The translations under genes were made by a program, and so were the position numbers. Of a stretch of 64,000 bases of DNA, positions 57,568 through 64,000 are shown piece after piece. A model generated the notes under the pieces. That model saw only the letters and a list, made by a program, of their open reading frames with translations. It was not told the origin of the DNA and did not search any database. Positions within the stretch are counted from its first letter, which is position 1. The number at the start of each line of letters is the position of its first letter. The DNA comes from Rhodopseudomonas palustris (GTDB taxonomy: Bacteria > Pseudomonadota > Alphaproteobacteria > Rhizobiales > Xanthobacteraceae), in NCBI RefSeq assembly GCF_034479375.1, contig NZ_CP140155.1, forward strand, positions 2,542,001-2,606,000, given 5' to 3'.

Positions 57568-58719
57568 TCAGATCCCGATCGAGGCGAAGAAGATCGCGAA
57601 CACGCCGTCCATCACGATCACGAAGAAGATCCCTTTCACCACCGAGGCGGTGGTGTGCTGGCCGAGCGACTCGGCGCTGCCTTTCACCGCCAGCCCCTCG
57701 ACGCAGGCGACGATGCCGATCACCAGCGCCATCACCGGCGCCTTGATCATGCCGACGGTGAAGTGGTTGATCGAGATCGCGTCGCGCAGCCGCAGCAGGA
57801 ACGCCTCCGGATCGACGCCGCCGTACAGCCACGCCACCAGCCCGCCGCCGTACAGCGCCGCCATCGCGCCGAGAAAGGTCAGGATCGGCATCGCCAGCAG
57901 CAGCGCGACCAGCCGCGGCACGATCAGCACGTCGATCGGATTGAACCCCATGGTGCGCAGCGCGTCGATCTCCTCGCGCATCTTCATCGAGCCGAGTTCG
58001 GCGGTGTAGGCGCTGCCCGAGCGGCCCGCGACCATGATCGCCACCAGCAGCACGCCGATCTCGCGCAGCACCAGCACGCCGAGCATATCGACCACGAACA
58101 CGTCGGCGCCGAACCGGCGGAAATGGAAGATACCCTGCTGCGCGATGATGCAGCCGATCAGGAAGGTGATCAGCACGACGATCGGCACCGCGCGCCAGCA
58201 CACCTGCTCGAGATGATGCACCGTCGAGGTCAGCCGGAAGGTCGAGGGGTGCAGGATCGCCCGGATTAAGGCGGCGAGCACCGCGCCGAACATGCTGATC
58301 AGCGCGACGATATCGTCGCCGAACGCGTACATGGTGCGGCCGAGTTTCTCGATCGGTGCCCGCAGCCCGCGCCCCGGTGACGCATCCGGCGGGGCCGGCT
58401 CGACCTGACGGACCTCGTCGACCAGGCTCGCATAGTTCGCCGACAGGCCCGCGATCTTCGCCTCGACGCCGTCCTGGGTCAGATTGCGGCGCAGCCGTTC
58501 GATCAGCCAGGCGCCGAACGTGTCCAGCCGGACAACTTCGGAAACATCGATGAAGATATTCGGCCGCGTCCCGGTCAGTTGCTCGGCGTCTGCGACAATG
58601 CGCTCCAGCATCGGGGCGAACTTCGCCGTCCAGGAACCGGCGGCGCACAGCGCCAGCCCGTCGCCCCGCGCGATCCGTTCGAGCGTCGGACCACCGTCCA
58701 ATGCCAGTTGCTGTGCCAT
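57568..58719 (-). CDS. mlaE: MlaE-like permease with fused N-terminal STAS (MlaB-like) domain
   Basis: 383 residues, longer than the ~260 of MlaE because of an N-terminal STAS domain (about 1-105; IFIDVSEVVRLDTFGAWLIE). The rest is the permease: five or so membrane helices with MVAGRSGSAYTAELGSMKMR and EEIDALRTMGFNPIDVLIVP, the conserved MlaE loop. In E. coli the STAS partner MlaB is a separate protein, here fused to the permease. It is the first gene of the mlaE-F-D operon. Confidence 0.9.
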   Translation of the reverse strand: MAQQLALDGGPTLERIARGDGLALCAAGSWTAKFAPMLERIVADAEQLTGTRPNIFIDVSEVVRLDTFGAWLIERLRRNLTQDGVEAKIAGLSANYASLVDEVRQVEPAPPDASPGRGLRAPIEKLGRTMYAFGDDIVALISMFGAVLAALIRAILHPSTFRLTSTVHHLEQVCWRAVPIVVLITFLIGCIIAQQGIFHFRRFGADVFVVDMLGVLVLREIGVLLVAIMVAGRSGSAYTAELGSMKMREEIDALRTMGFNPIDVLIVPRLVALLLAMPILTFLGAMAALYGGGLVAWLYGGVDPEAFLLRLRDAISINHFTVGMIKAPVMALVIGIVACVEGLAVKGSAESLGQHTTASVVKGIFFVIVMDGVFAIFFASIGI

Positions 58720-58822
58720 TTTGAGCCAATCCGGAGTTCAATACGACTTGTGAGGAAGGCGCACTACCAGCCATACTTAGTTGCGCCGGGCAACCCTCGG
58801 TTTGAGTTTGCCAGAAATCCGA

Positions 58823-59818
58823 ATGACTTCCATCAATCCGACCCAATTGACTGCACGCATCGAGCGCTGGCCGATCGCCGGGGCCTTCACCATCAGCCGC
58901 GGCGCCAAGACCGAGGCTGTCGTCGTGACGGCCGAGATCAGCCGCAACGGACAAGCCGGCCGCGGCGAATGCGTTCCCTACGCCCGCTACGGCGAAACGC
59001 CCGAGACCACCCTGGCGGCGATCGAGGCGATGCGCGAGCCGCTGCGCCAGGGCCTCGACCGCGCCGGGCTGCAATCCGCGATGCCGCCTGGCGCGGCGCG
59101 CAATGCGCTGGATTGCGCGCTGCTCGACCTCGAGGCCAGGCTGAGCGGCCGGCGCGCCTGGGAGCTGCTCGGCAGCGCCGCGCCGCGTCCGGCGACCACC
59201 GCCTACACCATTTCGCTCGGCACCCCGGAGGCGATGGCGGAGGCCACCGCGAAAGCCGCCGCCCGCCCGCTGCTGAAGATCAAGCTCGGCGGCGACGGCG
59301 ACGATGCCCGGATCGCCGCGGTCCGCCGCGCCGCGCCCCGCGCCGAACTGATCGTCGACGCCAACGAGGCCTGGACGCCGGACAATCTCGCCCGCAACCT
59401 CGCCGCCTGCGCCGACGCCGGGGTGACGCTGGTGGAGCAGCCGTTGCCGGCGGGGCGCGACGAGGCGCTGGCGCAGATCCGCCGGCCGATCGCGGTGTGC
59501 GCCGACGAGAGCGTTCACGCCCGCGCCTCGCTGGAGGCCCTGCGCGGCCGCTACGACGCCGTCAACATCAAGCTCGACAAGACCGGCGGCGTCACCGAGG
59601 CGCTGGCGATGGCGGAGGCCGCCCGCGCGCTCGGCCTCGACATCATGGTCGGCTGCATGGTGGCGACCTCGCTGGCGATGGCGCCGGCGATGCTGCTGAC
59701 GCCGCAGGCCCGCTTCGTCGACCTCGACGGCCCGCTGCTGCTCGCGAAGGACCGCGACGACGGCCTGCGCTACGACGGCAGCATCGTCTATCCGCCCGAG
59801 CGCTCGTTGTGGGGCTGA
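58823..59818 (+). CDS. Dipeptide epimerase (L-Ala-D/L-Glu type), enolase superfamily
   Basis: 331 residues from ATG 58823; 58781 is an upstream alternative. The MLE-subgroup motifs are clear: KIKLGG with the catalytic K-x-K pair, the metal ligands Asp in VDANEAW, Glu in VEQPLP and Asp in CADESVH, and the later lysine of NIKLDKTGG. These define L-Ala-D/L-Glu epimerases (YcjG family), which salvage murein dipeptides during peptidoglycan recycling. The 3' end overlaps the convergent MFS gene by 31 bases. Confidence 0.9.
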   Translation: MTSINPTQLTARIERWPIAGAFTISRGAKTEAVVVTAEISRNGQAGRGECVPYARYGETPETTLAAIEAMREPLRQGLDRAGLQSAMPPGAARNALDCALLDLEARLSGRRAWELLGSAAPRPATTAYTISLGTPEAMAEATAKAAARPLLKIKLGGDGDDARIAAVRRAAPRAELIVDANEAWTPDNLARNLAACADAGVTLVEQPLPAGRDEALAQIRRPIAVCADESVHARASLEALRGRYDAVNIKLDKTGGVTEALAMAEAARALGLDIMVGCMVATSLAMAPAMLLTPQARFVDLDGPLLLAKDRDDGLRYDGSIVYPPERSLWG

Positions 59819-60999
59819 TCGCCCGCCGGTTGCGCATCGAGCCGGCGACGCCAGACGGCGACGACCGCCGCGCCGGTCAGCGCCATCACCGCCATCAGGT
59901 CGTACACCGCGAGGCCGTAGCGCGCGAACAGCAGGCCGGACAGCATCGCCGCGCCGCTCATCGCGAGGCCTGAGCAGGCGACGAAATAGCCCTGCGCCCG
60001 GGCGATGACATGGCCGGGCGCGTGGCGCACCAGCAGTCCCATGGTGCCGAGTTGCGTCAGGCCGAAGGTCAGCCCGTGCAGCAACTGCACCGGAACGAGG
60101 ATGGCGAGCGGCGGATCCTGCGCGGTGATCAGCCAGCGCAGCACGGCGCTGAGCGCGCCGCCGAGCATCATCAGCGCCGGCGACAGCGTCAGACGCGGCG
60201 ACAGCGCGAACACCACGATCTCGGCGAGCACGCCGAGGATCCACAGGCTCGCGATCGTCATGCCGCCGTAGCCCGCCGCCTGCCAGACGATCGACCCGAA
60301 CGTGTAGTACGCGGCATGGCTGCCCTGGATCAGCCCGGCGGCAATGATGATCGCCAGAAAGGCCGGGTTGCGCAGCAGCCTCACCGGGCGCGCGGGCGCG
60401 GCCGGCCTGACGCCCGGGGCGTCGAGCGGCTGCAATCCGAAGGCGGCGATCACGCAGAGTCCGGCCGCGGCTGCGATCACCCAGATCAGGTGCTCGGGCG
60501 CGATCAGGTCCGAAAGCACGCCGCTCACCAGCGCGCCGACGACGAAGGCGGCGGAGCCCCACAATCGCAGCGGCCCGTAGTTCAGGCCGAACCGCGTCAC
60601 CGCCTTGAGCGCGTAGCCGTCGGTCAGCGGCACCATCGGCGTCCAGGCGCAGGCGGTGACGACGAACACCGCGAGGATCGCCAGCGGCCCTCGTAGCAGT
60701 CCGAGGCAGATAAAGCCGAGCGTCGTGACGATGGCGGTGATAACAAGTGCGGCGCGCAGCGCGTGGTGCCGTTCCGCCGCGGCGGTGACGAACGGCAGCA
60801 CCGTGAAGCGTGTGATCGACGGGGCCGCCACGATCACGCCGATCCAGGACGCTTCGATGCCGATCGCTTTCAGCCACACGGTGAAGAACGGCAGATAGGC
60901 GCCGACGATGCCGAACACCGTCGCGTAGAATACCGCGAGCCCGGCCGCGAATCGCTTCGGAGCCCTTGTTCTGGTGGGGATTTGTGATTCGGGCGACAT
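59788..60999 (-). CDS. MFS permease (MFS_1-like/HcaT-type)
   Basis: 403 residues from ATG 60999, with TTG 61002 also in frame. Twelve hydrophobic segments are seen, with the MFS_1-like signature FFTVWLKAIGIEASWIGVIV and WTPMVPLTDGYALKAVTRFG, as in 3-phenylpropionate/nucleoside-H+-type symporters. Substrate is unknown. Its 3' end overlaps that of the convergent dipeptide epimerase gene, but no functional link is proven. Confidence 0.85.
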   Translation of the reverse strand: MSPESQIPTRTRAPKRFAAGLAVFYATVFGIVGAYLPFFTVWLKAIGIEASWIGVIVAAPSITRFTVLPFVTAAAERHHALRAALVITAIVTTLGFICLGLLRGPLAILAVFVVTACAWTPMVPLTDGYALKAVTRFGLNYGPLRLWGSAAFVVGALVSGVLSDLIAPEHLIWVIAAAAGLCVIAAFGLQPLDAPGVRPAAPARPVRLLRNPAFLAIIIAAGLIQGSHAAYYTFGSIVWQAAGYGGMTIASLWILGVLAEIVVFALSPRLTLSPALMMLGGALSAVLRWLITAQDPPLAILVPVQLLHGLTFGLTQLGTMGLLVRHAPGHVIARAQGYFVACSGLAMSGAAMLSGLLFARYGLAVYDLMAVMALTGAAVVAVWRRRLDAQPAGDQPHNERSGG

Positions 61000-61074
61000 C
61001 AATTCAATTGCGATTCAGCACGGTTCGTGGTGATCGTTATCGTGACGCGCAGTGATTTGCGCAATGAGTCCCTG

Positions 61075-62505
61075 ATGGCCGAAGAAGCATTCGCACTGTC
61101 GCCGATCTCCGCTCGTCCGGCGATGCCGAACGAGGCGGACTATGACGCGATCCGCGAAGCCTTCATGGAAACCTCGCGCGGGCGGTGGTTTCTGAGCGAA
61201 TACGCCAAGCGCAACCGCAACGCCGATACCCGCATGGTGCTCGATGCGGTGGCGCGGATCGAGCAGAATCTCGCCGCGCAGAAGCAGAACGGCGGACCGT
61301 CCATCGCCGAATCACTCGTCGCGATCCGGGCGATCGTCGGCGAGGCCCGCGCCGGCGTCGCGCGGGCGATCGTCGGACTGGAGAACGAGGCGGTGCTGGC
61401 GGCAGCGCATGACGGCGCACGCATCATCCGCGAGGTGTCGTGGACGCTGCGCGAATGCGGCGCCGATATCCGCATCTGCAACCTGCTGGACACCCAGGTG
61501 ACGGCGATCGATGCCGGCCACCGCCTGGTCGCAGAGATCGACGGTGCGGCGGTGACGGCGGCGTTCGACGGCCTGCTCGACCGCATCCACGACCTCGCCG
61601 GGGTCGCTCGCGAGAGCCGGGACGATGCTCGGCGCGCCGACCGGGACGAGCCGGCCTCCCCGATCGCCGACGGCGAAATGCCGGAAGCCGCAGCGCGGCC
61701 GCATGCGGAGCGGGTGGCGGACGTGCATGCTCCGGCGGCCATGACCGAACCGGCCGCCGCAATCGCTCAGGAAGCACCCGCCGAGGCTGGCCTGACGATC
61801 GTCACGGCGGCCGAGACCGACGAAGTCGAGTTTGTCGAGGCTCAGGACATGCAGTCCGGCAACGCTGCCGAAGCTGCGGTGTCGGTCGATCAGCCGTCCT
61901 TCGTCCAGCCGTCCTTCGAGGCCGCCGAGGAGCCGGCCGCGGATGTCGACGCGATGCTGGACCTGGTGGCGATGGAAATGTCGGCGCCGCAGCCGCCCGA
62001 GCCCGGCGAACTCGAAGCCGCGGCCGCCGCCGCACAGGCCGAGGCCGAACAGGCGGCCGCCGCCAGCCTGATCGCTGGCGAACCGTCCGAGATCGAAAGC
62101 CTCGCGGCCGCAGTGGCAGCTCCGCACGATGCCGCGGACGCCGATTCCTCCATAGCGGCGACGGCGCCCTCCATCGATGTGGCGAGCTTCGAGATCGGCG
62201 AGCGCGACGACCGCCTCGACACGCCGCAGCCCATGGCTGATGCGTCGATGGCTGATGCGTCGATGTCGGCGTCCGGGATGACTCACGCCGTCGCGCCCGC
62301 AATGGCAATGGCCGCAACGAGCGAAGCAGCTCCTGCCATGGCTCCCCCTGCCATGGCGATGGCTGCCCCTGCGCCGGCATCGCCGTCGCTCGGCGCCGCC
62401 CTGCTCGCCAGCGGCCTTATCGGCCATCCGATCCAGTCCCGCAGCGACGTGCTGGCGCCGTTGCGACGGATGAGCCAGGCCGAGAAGGTGGCGTTCTTCT
62501 CCTGA
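61075..62505 (+). CDS. Ala/Glu-rich protein with a helical N-terminal domain, unknown function
   Basis: 476 residues from ATG 61075; 61027 is an upstream in-frame alternative. Residues ~20-185 look like an ordered all-helical domain (AMPNEADYDAIREAFMETSR, then NADTRMVLDAVARIEQNLAA). The middle is low-complexity Ala/Glu/Pro/Met with a near-perfect 15-base tandem duplication (62233-62262). The last ~35 residues (LIGHPIQSRSDVLAPLRRMS, then QAEKVAFFS) look conserved, as if a terminal docking peptide. No signal peptide or membrane segment. Family not recognised. It is divergent from the MFS gene. Confidence 0.75.
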   Translation: MAEEAFALSPISARPAMPNEADYDAIREAFMETSRGRWFLSEYAKRNRNADTRMVLDAVARIEQNLAAQKQNGGPSIAESLVAIRAIVGEARAGVARAIVGLENEAVLAAAHDGARIIREVSWTLRECGADIRICNLLDTQVTAIDAGHRLVAEIDGAAVTAAFDGLLDRIHDLAGVARESRDDARRADRDEPASPIADGEMPEAAARPHAERVADVHAPAAMTEPAAAIAQEAPAEAGLTIVTAAETDEVEFVEAQDMQSGNAAEAAVSVDQPSFVQPSFEAAEEPAADVDAMLDLVAMEMSAPQPPEPGELEAAAAAAQAEAEQAAAASLIAGEPSEIESLAAAVAAPHDAADADSSIAATAPSIDVASFEIGERDDRLDTPQPMADASMADASMSASGMTHAVAPAMAMAATSEAAPAMAPPAMAMAAPAPASPSLGAALLASGLIGHPIQSRSDVLAPLRRMSQAEKVAFFS

Positions 62506-62595
62506 ACCGCGCCTCGCCGGGAGCGGGGTGACGCTTTCGAATCGTTTCCCGCTCGATAGCTGTGCTGACTTCGATAGAATTTTGGCACTGCCGGT

Positions 62596-62719
62596 CCGGG
62601 ACGCTCACCACCGGCACAACCTCATGGTGAGGAGGCGCGAAGCGCCGTCTCGAACCATGCCCAGTCGGCACTGCGTCGCCGCATCCTTCGAGACGCCCGG
62701 CTTCGCCGGGCTCCTCAGA
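62596..62719. repeat. MITE-like dispersed repeat, copy 4
   Basis: Core CCGGGACGCTCACCACCGGC, CTCATGGTGAGGAGGCGC, CCGTCTCGAACCATG and CATCCTTCGAGACGCCCGG, ending CTTCGCCGGGCTCCTCAGAG. The outer ends seen in copies 1 and 3 are missing. It occupies part of the 353-base gap before the dehydratase gene. Confidence 0.85.
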
Positions 62720-62761
62720 GCCTGACCGAAAACGCAGGGCGCAAGATCATCGCCCTATCCC

Positions 62762-62850
62762 CGTCATTGCGAGCGAAGCGAAGCGAAGCAATCCAGTGCG
62801 CCGAGCACGAGATTCTGGATTGCTTCGTCGCTTCGCTCCTCGCAATGACG
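62762..62850. repeat. Palindromic repeat B, copy 2 (reverse orientation)
   Basis: It begins CGTCATTGCGAGCGAAGCGA and ends CTTCGCTCCTCGCAATGACG, and reads nearly the same as the reverse complement of 27809-27892. Its right end lies 8 bases before the dehydratase stop codon. Confidence 0.9.
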
Positions 62851-62858
62851 AACTTGGT

Positions 62859-63845
62859 CTAAGCGATCAGCTTCGCGAACAGGTCGGCGTCGACGTTTCC
62901 GCCCGACAGCACGATCGCGATGGTCTTGCCGCGGGCATCGATATGCCCGGCCAGCAGCGCCGCCAGCGCCACCGCGCCGCCGGGCTCGACCACCAGCTTC
63001 AATTCGCGAAACACGAAGGCCACGGCTCTGGCCACCTCGGCGTCGGATGCGGTGACGCCACGTGTCAGAAGCTGCTGATTGATCGCGAAGGTGAGTTCGC
63101 CGGGGATCGACGCCATCAGCGCGTCGCAGATGGTGCGGCCCTCTGCCTTGTGCGGCTCGCGGCGGCCGGCGGCGATCGAGCGGGCGTGATCGTCGAACGC
63201 CTCCGGCTCGGCCGACATCACCGCGGCTTCCGGAAAGCGCGTCGTCACCGCGACCGCGGTGCCGGCGACGAGGCCGCCGCCGGAGGCCGGCGCGACCACG
63301 ATATCCGGCACGACGCCGAGCGCGGCGAGGTCTGCGGCGATCTCGCGGCCAACTGTCCCCTGCCCCGCGATCACCTTGGCGTCGTCATAGGGCGGCACCA
63401 GCGTCGCGCCGCGGGAGCTTGCGATATCGCGCGCGATCGCCTCGCGGTCCTCGCGGTCGCGATCGTACAGCACCACCTCGGCGCCGTAGCCCTTGGTGCG
63501 CTCGCGCTTCGACGCCGGCGCATCGGCCGGCATCACGATGGTGGCGCGCATGCCGAGGATCTGCGCCGCAGCAGCCACGCCCTGGGCGTGATTGCCGGAC
63601 GAGAACGCCACCACGCCGCCGCCCCGCGCCGCCTGCGGGATCGACGACAGCTTGTTGAAGGCGCCGCGAAACTTGAACGAGCCGGTCCTCTGCAGCATCT
63701 CCGGCTTCAGAAAGACGCGGGCCCCGGTGGCGGCGTCGAGCGCCGGCGAGGTCAGCAGCGGCGTGCGCACCGCATAGGGCGCGAGCACATCGGCCGCCGC
63801 GTCGATATCCGCGGCGGTGATCGGGAACGAGACTGAATCCATCAT
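62859..63845 (-). CDS. Threonine dehydratase/serine racemase-type PLP enzyme
   Basis: 328 residues from tandem ATG codons 63845/63842. The PLP lysine is Lys58 in TGSFKFRGA, the phosphate loop is PASGGGLVAGTA, and VAFSSGNHAQGVA is the conserved substrate loop. This is the fold-type II ilvA/TdcB/serine-racemase group without a C-terminal ACT regulatory domain, so it is probably a catabolic threonine/serine dehydratase or racemase rather than the feedback-inhibited biosynthetic IlvA. It stands alone in the window, with no gene visible upstream on the same strand except an unidentified partial frame. Confidence 0.9.
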   Translation of the reverse strand: MMDSVSFPITAADIDAAADVLAPYAVRTPLLTSPALDAATGARVFLKPEMLQRTGSFKFRGAFNKLSSIPQAARGGGVVAFSSGNHAQGVAAAAQILGMRATIVMPADAPASKRERTKGYGAEVVLYDRDREDREAIARDIASSRGATLVPPYDDAKVIAGQGTVGREIAADLAALGVVPDIVVAPASGGGLVAGTAVAVTTRFPEAAVMSAEPEAFDDHARSIAAGRREPHKAEGRTICDALMASIPGELTFAINQQLLTRGVTASDAEVARAVAFVFRELKLVVEPGGAVALAALLAGHIDARGKTIAIVLSGGNVDADLFAKLIA

Positions 63846-63915
63846 GGGCCGACAGTACCGCAGGCCGCTGCAGCGCGGCAATGCACGTTGCCTTGAGCCC
63901 AGGCGACTTGCCTGT

Positions 63916-64000
63916 TCACGCCACCAGACGCCGCGCCTTGGTGTCCGATTCCGCCAGCGCCTGACCGGGGTCCATCATCCAGACCCGGGTGACGTTGTCG
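63916..64000 (-). CDS. C-terminal fragment of an unidentified gene, cut by window edge
   Basis: An open minus-strand frame enters from the right edge and ends at TGA 63918-63916. The visible end reads DNVTRVWMMDPGQALAESDT then KARRLVA, plausible coding sequence. Too little is present to name it. Confidence 0.45.
   Translation of the reverse strand, partial: DNVTRVWMMDPGQALAESDTKARRLVA

Noticed and set aside
57470..60877. 1135-codon minus-strand frame across the mla and epimerase region
   Set aside because: It crosses the real mlaE, dipeptide epimerase and MFS genes in the wrong frames and resembles no family.

Overview
The window looks like chromosome of an alphaproteobacterium of the Rhodopseudomonas/Bradyrhizobium group, most likely Rhodopseudomonas palustris or a close relative. 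The signs are high GC, very large flagellin and hook proteins, a thioredoxin-reductase-like ferredoxin-NADP reductase beside a palustrisredoxin-type [2Fe-2S] ferredoxin, a giant growth-pole-ring-type coiled-coil protein, and dispersed palindromic intergenic repeats. No tRNA, rRNA, CRISPR array, phage or insertion sequence was seen. The species is inferred from gene content only.

Layout. 1-2.7 kb: sugar genes on the minus strand (nucleotide-sugar epimerase cut by the window edge, SIS phosphosugar isomerase, FkbM methyltransferase). 2.9-11.2 kb: a flagellar filament/hook block on the minus strand, flgE-flgK-flgL then fliC, with a near-perfect sigma-54 promoter ahead of flgE. 11.4-15.7 kb: a double hybrid sensor kinase. 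15.8-25.2 kb: housekeeping and stress genes (GT39 glycosyltransferase, periplasmic MsrB, FAD oxidoreductase, SixA, UspA, two membrane proteins, DUF892 protein, MprF-like flippase domain protein) and a ParDE toxin-antitoxin pair whose toxin is frameshifted. 25.4-34.1 kb: secreted SGNH hydrolase, DUF2147 protein, O-antigen ligase, two glycosyltransferases and a ClC chloride/proton antiporter. 34.6-36.6 kb: ferredoxin reductase, thioesterase and ferredoxin. 36.8-43.5 kb: an Hpt protein divergent from the 2003-residue growth-pole-ring-like protein, with a full CtrA site between them. 44-55.7 kb: a 2659-residue RTX protein combining an extracellular nuclease with a 5'-nucleotidase, divergent from its own type I secretion ATPase and membrane fusion protein, again with a full CtrA site in the promoter. 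55.8-58.7 kb: an Mla-type lipid transport operon. 58.8-64 kb: dipeptide epimerase, MFS permease, an Ala-rich protein of unknown role, threonine dehydratase and the end of an unidentified gene.

How it works together. The RTX protein would be exported by the adjacent ABC/HlyD pair with a TolC encoded elsewhere, and could turn extracellular DNA into nucleosides and phosphate. Sigma-54 control of the hook genes and the two CtrA boxes suggest that the flagellum, the pole organiser and the secreted nuclease are tied to the cell cycle, although only the sites are visible and the regulation is inferred. Four copies of a MITE-like repeat and two copies of a second palindromic repeat occupy most of the long gene-free gaps.
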